Origin: Peptoniphilus genitalis
Lineage (GTDB): Bacteria > Bacillota > Clostridia > Tissierellales > Peptoniphilaceae
Length of the DNA stretch: 64,000 nt
Reading direction: 5' to 3'
NCBI RefSeq assembly: GCF_023614525.1
Contig: NZ_CP097885.1
Location: forward strand, 1,114,501-1,178,500
Shown: positions 34,676 to 42,865 of the stretch, piece by piece
Layout of the letters: the number at the start of each line of letters is the position of its first letter
Numbering within the stretch: position 1 is the stretch's first letter
Position numbers and translations under genes: made by a program
Notes under the pieces: model-generated
Database searches by the model: none
What the model saw: the letters and a program-made list of their open reading frames with translations, nothing else
Told to the model about the DNA's origin: nothing

Positions 34676-35533
34676 TTGAAGAAAACTTATCAAGCTCCTA
34701 TAGATGTAAGCAAACAAATTGAAAATTTAATATCTTTAGGTTTAGAAATAGAAGATAAAAACTATGCAGAAAGTTTGCTTAACAGGGTATTCTATTATCG
34801 ACTTATTAAAGCCTATAGTATAACTTTAAAAGAAGATGGAAAGTACATAGATGGAACTACTTTTGAGAATATAGTTGACCTATATTTATTTGATATGGAA
34901 CTTAGACATATTCTATTTTCGTTGATAGAGTATATAGAAGTTTATTTAAGAGCTGTAATTACTAATTACTTTTCATTAAAATATGGGAATTTTGGATATA
35001 AAGATATTAGTAATTACAAGAAAAAGAATTTTCAGAAGAGTACCCTAAAGGAATTAGAAAGAGAGATAAAAAGAAATAAGAAATCGCCCTTTATACATAA
35101 CTTCAAAGAAAACTATGAGGGTGGAAAGATTCCATTCTATGTTGCAATAGAGGTAGCAAGTTTTGGCACACTTTCTAAATTGTACAAGAATATGGAGAAT
35201 GAAGATAAGAAAGAGATTGCCAAAGAATTCGAGGTTGATTATATTTATTTAGAATCTTGGATTGAGAACTTGTCTTATGTCAGAAATATATGTGCTCATT
35301 ATGGTAGATTGTATGGAGCTAAATTAACCAAGACTCCAAAGTTATATAAAGAATATTTAAACCAAGGAATATCTAATAATACTATTTTTGCTAGTAAAAT
35401 TAATCTTAAGATTCTAGCTGAAGATGATTATTACGATAAATTTCATACAGACTTGTTAGAATTAATTAATAAATATCCATCAGTAGAATTAAAGTACTTA
35501 GGGTTTATAGAAAAATGGGCAAACATTATTTAA
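34676..35533 (+). CDS. abiF: AbiF/AbiD-type (Abi_2) abortive infection protein
   Basis: This 285-residue protein belongs to the Abi_2 family (AbiD/AbiF), HEPN proteins that cause abortive infection. Recognisable parts are the N-terminal YQAPIDVSKQIENLISLGL, YAESLLNRVFYYRLIKAYS, the DLYLFDMELRHILFSLIEYIEVYLRAVI helix pair, and the C-terminal HEPN motif NLSYVRNICAHYGRLYG (RN-x3-H). TTG 34676 is chosen because the family starts there; the earlier ATG 34634 lies in the hairpin loop. A terminator follows at 35570. It probably acts as an RNA-cleaving toxin released during phage infection. Confidence 0.85.
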   Translation: MKKTYQAPIDVSKQIENLISLGLEIEDKNYAESLLNRVFYYRLIKAYSITLKEDGKYIDGTTFENIVDLYLFDMELRHILFSLIEYIEVYLRAVITNYFSLKYGNFGYKDISNYKKKNFQKSTLKELEREIKRNKKSPFIHNFKENYEGGKIPFYVAIEVASFGTLSKLYKNMENEDKKEIAKEFEVDYIYLESWIENLSYVRNICAHYGRLYGAKLTKTPKLYKEYLNQGISNNTIFASKINLKILAEDDYYDKFHTDLLELINKYPSVELKYLGFIEKWANII

Positions 35534-35569
35534 TGATTGCATAATAAGCTAAACAAATAATTATTAAAA

Positions 35570-35593
35570 TGCAGCTCCAAGTGAGCTGTTTTT
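35570..35593 (+). terminator. Terminator of abiF
   Basis: CAGCTC-CAAGT-GAGCTG followed by TTTTTT. An apparent ATG at 35569 falls in this hairpin and is not a start. Confidence 0.85.
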
Positions 35594-35610
35594 TATATTA
35601 TATAGGATGG

Positions 35611-35616
35611 TATAAT
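35611..35616 (+). promoter_or_regulatory. Extended -10 promoter of the AlbA_2 gene
   Basis: TGG-TATAAT directly after the abiF terminator. A transcript would start about 27 bp before the TTG start. Confidence 0.5.
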
Positions 35617-35649
35617 AAAATCAGAAAAAGTAATGATGTAGGTGATATT

Positions 35650-36803
35650 TTGATATGTATGCATAAAATTATAGATTTAATTAACTTAAAACAAGAAGGC
35701 AGCTACTGGGATTTTAAGAAAGAATGGTATAAATCTGATAAAAAAGGAAAGCAAGACTTACTTCATGATATTATTTGCATGTCTAATAATTTAGATAGTA
35801 GAGATGCTTATATAATAATAGGTGTCGACGAAGAAGATAATTATAATGTTAGAGATATAAGTGAAGACGATGGAAGGAAAAACACTCAAAACATAGTTGA
35901 TTTTCTAAAAGACAAAAAATTTGCGGGTGGTTTAAGACCAACGGTATATGTAAAAAGCTATCAAATATTAGGTAAAACAATTGATGTAATAGTGATATTG
36001 AATGACAATAACACACCATATTATTTGGCAGATAACTTTCAGGGAATTAGAGCAAATTATATTTACACGAGAATTCAAGATACTAACACGCCTATAGATA
36101 GATCAGCAGATTTAGATAAAGTTGAATATTTGTGGAAAAAACGATTTGGACTAACTCAAACAGTTTTAGAAAGATTTGAGATTTATCTTGAGGATTATGA
36201 AAATTGGAATGATGGTCCATATGGTGAAATGCAAAAGTACTACAAGTATTTTCCAGAGTTCACTATTGAATATGAGAGTGCTAGAGACGAAGGAGATGGA
36301 TACAGATATTATTTTTTTCTCAAGTAGATTCAAGGCCACATTGGTATGATATAAAATTTAGATATCATCAGACACTATTGAAAGAATTAGGTGGGGTTGC
36401 TTTAGATGGAGGCAGGTATTTTACGCCTTGCCCTGAAATAGATGGAATTACATTAGACAAAAACAATAGCTTTAGTTGGGATTTTTCATATAGATATTTT
36501 ACGAAAGGAACTTTTCTTTATAAGTTAAATCAGTTTTTCTATTTTCAGGAAAGCTTTAGTGATAAGTTTTCTAGAGACAGATTATTTGAAGTTGTACTAT
36601 TATTTGAATCAGAAGAAGAACGCATAGAATTTAAAGAATTTATTAGGAATAATTGGTATAAGAGAAATGAATATTTAAAAAATGTATATGTACCAAATAT
36701 TCCGAATTTCCATCAATACAAAGAGGGGGCATTTGTTGATGAATATGAAAATGCAATAGTTTTAAATAAAATGTTAAAAGAATTTAGAAATAGTTCAGAA
36801 TAA
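35650..36803 (+). pseudogene. AlbA_2 (Schlafen-like) protein gene split by a -1 frameshift
   Basis: The first frame (35650-36327) encodes an AlbA_2-type ATP/nucleic-acid-binding domain: LKQEGSYWDFKKEWY, HDIICMSNNL, DAYIIIGVDEEDNYNV and the RANYIYTRIQDTNTP strand. It ends in RYYFFLK. The next frame carries on in register as SQVDSRPHWYDIKFRYHQTL, LKELGGVALDGGRYF and so on to 36803, clearly the rest of the same protein. The frames meet at a run of seven T (36312-36318), read as T TTT TTT in the first frame, a perfect -1 slippery heptamer. It could be a broken gene, a phase-variable one, or one using programmed slippage. TTG 35650 follows AGGTGAT; ATG 35659 is the alternative. Confidence 0.75.
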
Positions 36804-36868
36804 ATATATCCCCACATACGAGGCTTTTGAAAAATATCAAATTTTATCCATACTGACTACTCAAGCTA

Positions 36869-37057
36869 CGCAGAGTGTATAAGTTTAATTTCTAAGATGG
36901 ATTAAAAAACTACAAAAATTTTTATTTAATAGGGAGTGAGTATGGAAGGCAATTTTTTAGAAAATGTATGGATAGATTCAAAGATTATAGAAGACTGTAT
37001 GATTGGTAGGGCTGTAAATGTTGGTAAAATCTATGGGTTAAATAGTGCTTATGAAAT
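36869..37057 (+). pseudogene. Second copy of rlmD 3' end plus 5' end of the HEPN-like gene
   Basis: These 189 bp align without gaps to 32317-32505. They cover an rlmD-like C-terminus ending AECISLISKMD and stop, the intergenic CTACAAAAATTTTTATTT, GGGAGTGA, and the first 39 codons of the HEPN-like gene. The copy then runs straight into the ribosome site of the next gene. The 65 bp before it show no other feature. Confidence 0.88.
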
Positions 37058-37071
37058 GGGAGGATTTAAGT

Positions 37072-37410
37072 ATGAATTTTGAAGAAGTTGTAATTAGTTT
37101 ATTACCTATAACATGGTTGCTTTTGTCTTTTTTTTATAAGTATAGAGCAAATGGAAATATCAGTAAGCATAGTGGATTTAGGACAGCATTAAGTATGAAA
37201 TCAAAAGAAAACTGGAAGTATGCACATAAGTATGCAGCTAAACTTTTGCGCATATATGCTATATTTCTTATATTATTAAATATTATAGTAATAGTTAGTA
37301 ATAGTTTAAATAATACAACTATGACAGTCATAGTTGTATTGCAAATGCTGTTTTACTTCATTATTGGATATAGAGTTAATAAGGATTTGGCGAAAAAAGA
37401 AAATGGTTAG
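37072..37410 (+). CDS. SdpI-like membrane protein
   Basis: This 112-residue protein has three hydrophobic segments (VISLLPITWLLLSFF, IYAIFLILLNIIVIV, TVIVVLQMLFYFIIG). Between the first two lies FRTALSMKSKENWKYAHKYAA, the pattern of the SdpI family (FRT/S-x-SMK-x2-x-WKYAHKYA), whose founder gives immunity to the SdpC toxin and regulates its operon. ATG 37072 has GGGAGG upstream. Here it starts right after the truncated HEPN copy, so it may be island cargo. Confidence 0.7.
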   Translation: MNFEEVVISLLPITWLLLSFFYKYRANGNISKHSGFRTALSMKSKENWKYAHKYAAKLLRIYAIFLILLNIIVIVSNSLNNTTMTVIVVLQMLFYFIIGYRVNKDLAKKENG

Positions 37411-37528
37411 GATCTATTAAAAATTTAAAGATTAGCTATCATGGGTTAAGAAAAAAATCGCAAATAATTACTTCTTTGATTTAAGATACATAAAATAAGC
37501 ATAGAGATTAGGCTTAAGAATTATTTAT

Positions 37529-37579
37529 ACTGTTCTCTCAAATCATGCAGAATGTATTACATTGTTGTTAAGAAAATAG
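37529..37579 (+). pseudogene. Third remnant of an rlmD-like 3' end
   Basis: A short frame reads TVLSNHAECITLLLRK then TAG. HAECITL matches the native rlmD end (HAECITLISRID). No gene precedes it in frame. It marks the right side of the island. The rest of 37411-37597 shows nothing else. Confidence 0.6.
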
Positions 37580-37592
37580 AGGCATTAAAATA

Positions 37593-37625
37593 AAAATCGG
37601 GTGACGCATAAATGCATCACCCGCA
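37593..37625 (-). terminator. Terminator of the AbrB-RelE operon
   Basis: CGGGTGA and TCACCCG pair around an inner GCAT/ATGC stem. On the minus strand the stem is followed by ATTTTTATTTT. Confidence 0.8.
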
Positions 37626-37667
37626 AAACTTTCGTTTTCAATTCGTATTTTCATTATAATACTATTT

Positions 37668-37934
37668 TTAAAACTTGTCCAGGATATCGTGGTGTCCAAT
37701 ATCTAAAAGAAATATCAACTCATTATTTTCATAAAACCAAATAATTCGAATATCCATGTTAATAGAAGACTCGCATATTCCATCTGAACCTTGTATTTTC
37801 TTGGTTCTTAAAGATGGATGAGTAGGATTTTCTACGAAAAACTTAATTTTCTTTTTAGTTTGTTTCTTTTCAGTATCAGATAGTTTTTTATAATGTTTTT
37901 TAAAGGCTTTCGAATAAGTAATTTTATAGGACAT
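37668..37934 (-). CDS. RelE/ParE-family toxin
   Basis: This 88-residue protein has the RelE-type fold pattern: YKITYSKAFKKHYKKLSDTE, a helix-rich start, KKIQGSDGICESSI and DIRIIWFYENNELIFLLDIG with a C-terminal GHHDIL. Family members cleave mRNA on the ribosome. Its start overlaps the last base of the antitoxin gene, so translation is coupled. The basic and His residues near the C-terminus fit an active toxin. Confidence 0.85.
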   Translation of the reverse strand: MSYKITYSKAFKKHYKKLSDTEKKQTKKKIKFFVENPTHPSLRTKKIQGSDGICESSINMDIRIIWFYENNELIFLLDIGHHDILDKF

Positions 37935-38191
37935 TACTTATCTAACTCCTCAAATAGAGAGTCAATGGAATCAAAGATTGGCCTTTCTCCATTTTTTATA
38001 GATTCTTTAATTTCTTTTACTTCAGCTTTTAAATTTTTTATGACATGCTCTGGATAGATTGCAACTGGAACAAGTATGATCTTTCCATTGTCTTCTGTGA
38101 CTTCAAATTGGTCGCCTTGATTTAATTCCATAGAGTTTACTATGTCTTTTGGGATAGTGACTTGTGATTTAGCTTTTAGTTCAACTAACAT
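37934..38191 (-). CDS. AbrB/SpoVT-type antitoxin
   Basis: This 85-residue protein has an N-terminal swapped-hairpin AbrB DNA-binding domain (MLVELKAKSQVTIPKDIVNS, GDQFEVTEDNGKIILVPV) and an acidic helical C-terminus (FDSIDSLFEELDK) that should wrap the toxin. It comes first in the operon and probably represses it at the palindrome just upstream. Confidence 0.87.
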   Translation of the reverse strand: MLVELKAKSQVTIPKDIVNSMELNQGDQFEVTEDNGKIILVPVAIYPEHVIKNLKAEVKEIKESIKNGERPIFDSIDSLFEELDK

Positions 38192-38203
38192 AACAAAACC
38201 TCC

Positions 38204-38238
38204 TTAGTTAGAAATTCATACTTTCTAACTAAATTATA
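38204..38238 (-). promoter_or_regulatory. Operator palindrome and promoter of the AbrB-RelE operon
   Basis: TTAGTTAGAAA (38204) and TTTCTAACTAA (38222) are a perfect 11-bp inverted repeat with a 7-nt spacer. On the minus strand it lies immediately downstream of TATAAT (38233-38238) and ends beside the AGGAGG of the antitoxin. It is the expected site for autoregulation. Confidence 0.8.
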
Positions 38239-38338
38239 TTTTTGCCTAAGAAAAAAGTCAATAGAAGTAGTGGAATTCATTGTAGTAAAATTATTGCAAA
38301 ATACTTGTCCAGCTAAGAAGTTTTAAGAGAGGTGGTTT

Positions 38339-38560
38339 ATGACTTTATTAAAAATAATACTTATCCTAGTAGGACTAGCTTTTATTATTTTTGGTTATTT
38401 AATATATTTTAAAGAAAAATACAATTTGATTAATGGCTTTGAAGGGGATTTTAAATCTGGAAGAAAAACAGAGTCCTATGCTAAGAAGGTGGGATTAATA
38501 GAGCTTATTATTGGAATTATTTTTGTTTTAATTGGAATTGCTGTGATTATAATAAAATAA
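38339..38560 (+). CDS. Small DUF3784-like membrane protein
   Basis: This 73-residue protein has two transmembrane segments (LLKIILILVGLAFIIFGYLI and GLIELIIGIIFVLIGIAVII) with a loop NLINGFEGDFKSGRKTESYAKKVG between them. The layout resembles DUF3784 proteins. The function is unknown. AGAGAGGTGG precedes the ATG. Confidence 0.65.
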   Translation: MTLLKIILILVGLAFIIFGYLIYFKEKYNLINGFEGDFKSGRKTESYAKKVGLIELIIGIIFVLIGIAVIIIK

Positions 38561-38801
38561 TCGCCGCTAGTTTATACTTCGAGACCTATGAATAGAAAAG
38601 TTTACTTGTTATACTTAGTTATAATACAATCTATGAAGTATGCATTATTCTTCTAACTTGCATTGAATATTTTATCTTCATAGCAATTATATATTTAATA
38701 AGTTTCGCAAAGTTAATAAGTCGAAGGGACAAAAATTATATTTTCAATAAAAATTATAAAACTTATTTTAATATATTGAGTCTTATATAAGGGGGGATAG
38801 A

Positions 38802-39473
38802 ATGGATATATTTTTAGTGACAGTTAGAATTTTGTTAGCGGCCTTTCTAGGAGCTATTATTGGCATAGAAAGGGAAACTAAGAAGAGGGCGGCTGGTTTT
38901 AGAACCCATATTATTGTTAGTGTTGGCGCCTGCTTAATTATGCTTATAGGAATAAATGGATTTGGAAAAATATCTGACAATGTAGGGCAAGATACTGCAC
39001 GTCTTGCAGCTCAAGTTGTAAGTGGGATTGGTTTCTTAGGTGCAGGCACTATACTCCAAACCAAGAACAGGGTGTCAGGTCTTACCACAGCTGCGACCCT
39101 ATGGCTATCTGCAGCTATTGGACTTGCAGTGGGTATTGGATTTTATGAAGGAGCAGTAATAGCAACTGTAATTTGCCTCGTGACCTTGATATCATTAATG
39201 GGTGTTAGTGATTTTATAAATGATAGGACAAGAAAGTCTTACATAATGTTATTTGATACTAATAATTATGATGAAGAGAGCCTTCTAAACTTTGCTTCGA
39301 AAGAGGGCGTTGAAGTTAAGAAATTTGATATAATTGATGAGGACATAGATGATAAATTAATGATTAAAGTAACCTTGTATTTCCACAGAAATTATAATAT
39401 AGATAAATTTTTTAAAAAATTAGAATCAGACTATCATTTGAAGTCAGTAAAGTTGAGTAAGCAAAGAAGTTAA
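38802..39473 (+). CDS. MgtC/SapB family membrane protein
   Basis: This 223-residue protein has the MgtC N-terminal membrane domain: FLGAIIGIERETKKRAAGFRT, VSVGACLIMLIG, VSGIGFLGAGTILQ and GLTTAATLWLSAAIGLAVGIG, then a soluble C-terminal ACT-like domain (KSYIMLFDTNNYDEESLL). MgtC proteins are linked to growth in low magnesium and to control of membrane energy. AGGGGGGAT precedes the ATG. A terminator follows at 39533. Confidence 0.92.
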   Translation: MDIFLVTVRILLAAFLGAIIGIERETKKRAAGFRTHIIVSVGACLIMLIGINGFGKISDNVGQDTARLAAQVVSGIGFLGAGTILQTKNRVSGLTTAATLWLSAAIGLAVGIGFYEGAVIATVICLVTLISLMGVSDFINDRTRKSYIMLFDTNNYDEESLLNFASKEGVEVKKFDIIDEDIDDKLMIKVTLYFHRNYNIDKFFKKLESDYHLKSVKLSKQRS

Positions 39474-39774
39474 GATAAAAATTTTTACGAGTTGATTGAA
39501 AATAAAGTAATCAATGAATAAGAGTAAGGCAAAGCATCCACTTGTGTGGGTGCTATTTTTATTTTTAAAATTCATATTGATAAGATCCAAGCTTTATCCT
39601 TACATTAAAATAAAAATTTAAAACTCATTTAAGATCATTAGACCTTAAAGAAAAATAAAAAACAAAAATCATAAGCTAAGTATATTCTCCTAGTTTTCTA
39701 ATAGATTTTAATTTTTTCAAGTTGTATAATTAAGGCGAAAATAAGTAGCATTTAAAGTTACAAAGGAGTTTTTT
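39474..39774. other. Intergenic region with terminator
   Basis: A hairpin AGCATCCAC-TTGT-GTGGGTGCT (39533-39554) followed by ATTTTTATTTTT ends the mgtC transcript. The remaining 200 bp are A/T-rich with no supported feature. Confidence 0.7.
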
Positions 39775-40413
39775 ATGAACTTACATACCTGCATCTTAAT
39801 TGGTCTCTTGGGATCTATCACAATGTTTATGGGGGATATGTTCCTCTACTACGATCGCAAAGATTATGATAACAAGAACAAGGTAAATAGCATAATTGAA
39901 ATAATGAAAAAGCTCGGCACAAAGAGATTATATCTGGGTGGCATCTTAGGACCTCTAGGATCATTTTTATATTTGCTTGGATCCTATCACATGATCTTAG
40001 CCAGCCAAGAAAAATTTTTAAAACTTGCTTGGATTTTATTTTTAATAAATTCTTTTGGAATAATTTTTGGGGGAGCCTATCATCTTCAATTTGCCTACCT
40101 GGGTCTCTTGTCAAGACACGAGGGCAAGGAAGCCTTTGATGAGTTTTTAAAATTTTTAAAATTTCAAGCCAAGTTAGTTTTTGGATTTATGGGTCTTGGC
40201 AACTTAGGTCTTGCAATAATGATTCTTTTTGGCTTGACGATTTTTCCAAGCTGGCAAGTCTTACTCACTCCCTTAGTTCTTGTTACTCTAACACCACTTC
40301 TTGGTAAATTGCCAAGAGGTCTACACATGATTATCTGTGGTGGCTGGTTCAATTTAATTTATTTTATTTACTACTTATCTTTATTTATAAACCATACTAA
40401 TATGAATTTATAA
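39775..40413 (+). CDS. Polytopic membrane protein, DUF6796-like
   Basis: This 212-residue protein has about six hydrophobic segments. The start (LLGSITMFMGDMFLYYDRKD) and TKRLYLGGILGPLGSFLYLL resemble the family I know as DUF6796, of unknown function. A central HLQFAYLGLLSRHEGKEAFD loop is soluble. AAGGAG lies before the ATG. There are no conserved catalytic residues I can name. Confidence 0.6.
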   Translation: MNLHTCILIGLLGSITMFMGDMFLYYDRKDYDNKNKVNSIIEIMKKLGTKRLYLGGILGPLGSFLYLLGSYHMILASQEKFLKLAWILFLINSFGIIFGGAYHLQFAYLGLLSRHEGKEAFDEFLKFLKFQAKLVFGFMGLGNLGLAIMILFGLTIFPSWQVLLTPLVLVTLTPLLGKLPRGLHMIICGGWFNLIYFIYYLSLFINHTNMNL

Positions 40414-40497
40414 GATTATAAAGTAAAGGGTTAGAATCATTATTTTAGTTGATAAAGGGGAATTTTATAAAATTTATTATTTAAAGGAGGAATGTTT

Positions 40498-41325
40498 ATG
40501 AAACAATCAAATTTTATTGATAACAAGAAAACAAAGCCTGACTATAGAAACTGGGTTCCTGTAAGTTTACTTAGGAATTTCATCGGAGGGACTATAATTA
40601 CTTTTATTCTCTTTATAATTTTCGCAGGGACAGACCTTGTTTTCAGTGGAAGTCTTAGGATTATCTGTGGAATTATTTTAGGAATTGGAGTCTTAATACT
40701 TCTATTTTCTTCAATTATGCTTTCCTTTATGTATCGAAGCTTTGACTATAGGGGTAAGAGGAAACTCGCCAAAACTATTATAGAAGGTGTGGCTCAATAT
40801 GTTGAGATACCAGATGGTGGAGTTGGACTAGATGTAGGATGTGGCAGCGGTGCACTTACCATAGCTTGTGCAAAAAGAAATCCAAAAGCGACCATGGTGG
40901 GCTGCGATATTTGGAGCGGTTCATACAAAGTGGAGTTTTCTAAAAAGATTTGTGAATACAATGCAAAGGCTGAAGGTGTTTCTAATGTGAGATTTGAAGA
41001 GGGCAATGCAGTGAAACTTCCCTTTGAAGATGAAAGCTTCGATGTGGTGACAAGCAACTACGTTTATCACAATATAATGGGACATAATAAGCAGAAATTA
41101 CTATTGGAAACTTTGCGTGTTCTTAAAAAAGGTGGCGTTTTTGCCATACATGATTTGATTAAGAAATCAAATTACGGAGATATAGAAAAATTTATCGAAG
41201 AACTTAAAAAAGAAGGATACAAAGATATAAAACTAATAGACACAACAAGGGGAATATTTATTGACCCCAAGGAAGCTAAGTTGTTAGGCCTTTCTGGTTC
41301 AAAAATTTTTATTGGAAGGAAGTAG
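40498..41325 (+). CDS. Membrane-anchored class I SAM methyltransferase
   Basis: This 275-residue protein has two N-terminal hydrophobic segments (about residues 25-45 and 50-75) followed by a Rossmann methyltransferase with motif I GLDVGCGSGALTIACAKR, an acidic VGCDIW, NAVKLPFEDESFDVVTSNYV and a VLKKGGVFAIHDL motif. The fold resembles UbiE/Erg6-type enzymes. The substrate is unknown. ATG 40498 is chosen because the earlier ATG 40492 is too close to GGAGG. It ends at a strong terminator. Confidence 0.85.
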   Translation: MKQSNFIDNKKTKPDYRNWVPVSLLRNFIGGTIITFILFIIFAGTDLVFSGSLRIICGIILGIGVLILLFSSIMLSFMYRSFDYRGKRKLAKTIIEGVAQYVEIPDGGVGLDVGCGSGALTIACAKRNPKATMVGCDIWSGSYKVEFSKKICEYNAKAEGVSNVRFEEGNAVKLPFEDESFDVVTSNYVYHNIMGHNKQKLLLETLRVLKKGGVFAIHDLIKKSNYGDIEKFIEELKKEGYKDIKLIDTTRGIFIDPKEAKLLGLSGSKIFIGRK

Positions 41326-41450
41326 AAATATAAAAGTAATTATTATTAGGCTAGAAGACTTTTATAAGCTTAAAGCTTATGTGGAATAAGAAGCTTAAGG
41401 ATAGCGGCAATTAACCATGGACTTGTTAAAACAAGAAGTCATATAAGGAT

Positions 41451-41490
41451 AAGGCCTTTAAGATTTTAAATCTTAAGGGCCTTGTTTTTT
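41451..41490 (+). terminator. Terminator of the methyltransferase gene
   Basis: A 16-bp stem (AAGGCCTTTAAGATTT with AAATCTTAAGGGCCTT) is followed by GTTTTTT. Confidence 0.85.
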
Positions 41491-41555
41491 ACAAAAATTA
41501 TTTTTACAGAATTTTGATAAAGAGAAGGAAAAATCTCTAAAAAATTTTAAATTTA

Positions 41556-41604
41556 TTGACATCTATCGAGACTCGATATACAATTCAATTATCGATAGTC
41601 GATA
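41556..41604 (+). promoter_or_regulatory. Promoter with two palindromic operators for DUF2812-padR
   Basis: TTGACA (41556) and TACAAT (41579) are 17 bp apart. The spacer holds the perfect palindrome TATCGAG-A-CTCGATA (41564-41578), and TATCGA-TAG-TCGATA lies at 41590-41604 over the start point. Two similar sites on the promoter of an operon that encodes a PadR repressor strongly suggest autoregulation. Confidence 0.82.
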
Positions 41605-41621
41605 CTAAAGGAGGTAAGATT

Positions 41622-42863
41622 ATGTTAAAGGCAAGATACTTAACTTATACAAACTTTGGACTTTTTGAAAAGTGGTATGAAGATATGGCGAAGGAAGGCT
41701 GGCAAATTGAAAAAATAATTTTGCCCTTCATCCACAAGTTTAAAAAAGCTGCACCAGAAGATGCCAGATATAAAATTTCAATTGCACCTAACGAAGGATC
41801 TTTTTCTGCCTTCTCAAAAGATGAATTAAGGGACTTTGATGAGATGGCAAAAGACCTTGGTTGGCATCTTGTAGACAGGACCTTCAACGTAAATATCTAT
41901 AAGCTTGATGAAGGAAGCCGAGACTCCCTTTATAATGATGGAAAAGACGAAATTGAAATTTTAAAGAAGGGCGTGAGGGGCGAAATAATTTCTCTTAGCA
42001 TAAATTTCATTGTTTTTGCCTTTCTATCTTTCTTTTTAATTTCTCAATTTTTATCAAGTGACATATTTTACTCCAACTACACAATATTTATGGGTCCGGC
42101 TGTTATTTTATTCCTTCTTTTGGATGCCTTGGCTCTGGGAGATTATATATTTTTTAAAAATAGAAATAGAGACGCTAAAGATGTAAATGAAATAAAGTTT
42201 TCAAGACTTACTTTTTCTAAGGCCTTTGTCTTAATATTTTATATTGCACTTACTTTAATAATACTTGCATTTACATCAGGCTTTTTGCTTCCTAGCGGAG
42301 ATTCAAATTCTTTTGTAATGCTAATAAGTTTGCTGCCAACTCTTATTATGCTTTCTTTTATTTATTTATATCGCAAAAAAATTAAAGCCATGAACATAAA
42401 AAGAGGCGGGAAAAAATTTATTTTAATATCAATGGTAATTTTAATTTCGATAATTACCAATGTATTTACATTTACCCTAATCGATAAATTATCAACTGCT
42501 AATGAAGTTGAAAGCCAAGTTGTGGGAGATTTTGTTATAACTAGGGAAAGAAGAAGTTTCCTAACAGAAAGCTGCGATTATTATTCATCAGAAAAAAATA
42601 AACTTGGCATAAGAAAGACTGTGGTAAAGTCACAGGACCTTGCAGGTAATTTATTTGAAAGAATATTAAAAAATTCTATGAAGCACCCTTATAGGGCTGA
42701 ATTTGTTAAGGACATTTCAGAGGATTATCCCTATGATAAGACTTATATCTTATCTGCTGAAGAAGACTATTTGATTTTATATAAGAATGTGGTCTTAGAA
42801 GTAAATGGGAACTTCCAAGATGAAAAGGTCCAAGAAGAGATTGCAAGGATCCTGGAGGTGTAA
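41622..42863 (+). CDS. DUF2812 membrane protein
   Basis: This 413-residue protein starts at ATG 41622, behind GGAGG; the frame is open upstream, but that part is promoter. The N-terminal 100 residues are a DUF2812 domain (FGLFEKWYEDMAKEGWQIEK, then ARYKISIAPNEGSFSAF and DLGWHLVDRTFNVNIYKLD). The rest has about five hydrophobic segments and an extracytoplasmic tail. DUF2812 genes are usually paired with PadR regulators, as here. They are suspected to sense or resist membrane stress. A 125-bp internal stretch of this gene is copied at about 46.9 kb. Confidence 0.87.
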   Translation: MLKARYLTYTNFGLFEKWYEDMAKEGWQIEKIILPFIHKFKKAAPEDARYKISIAPNEGSFSAFSKDELRDFDEMAKDLGWHLVDRTFNVNIYKLDEGSRDSLYNDGKDEIEILKKGVRGEIISLSINFIVFAFLSFFLISQFLSSDIFYSNYTIFMGPAVILFLLLDALALGDYIFFKNRNRDAKDVNEIKFSRLTFSKAFVLIFYIALTLIILAFTSGFLLPSGDSNSFVMLISLLPTLIMLSFIYLYRKKIKAMNIKRGGKKFILISMVILISIITNVFTFTLIDKLSTANEVESQVVGDFVITRERRSFLTESCDYYSSEKNKLGIRKTVVKSQDLAGNLFERILKNSMKHPYRAEFVKDISEDYPYDKTYILSAEEDYLILYKNVVLEVNGNFQDEKVQEEIARILEV

Positions 42864-42865
42864 GC

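Noticed and set aside
35569-35649. ATG 35569 as the start of the AlbA_2 protein
   Set aside because: This codon lies in the abiF terminator hairpin and upstream of the TATAAT promoter of the gene.
36378-36803. A separate 141-residue gene
   Set aside because: It has no ribosome site, and the frame continues upstream to the T7 run as the remainder of the AlbA_2 protein.
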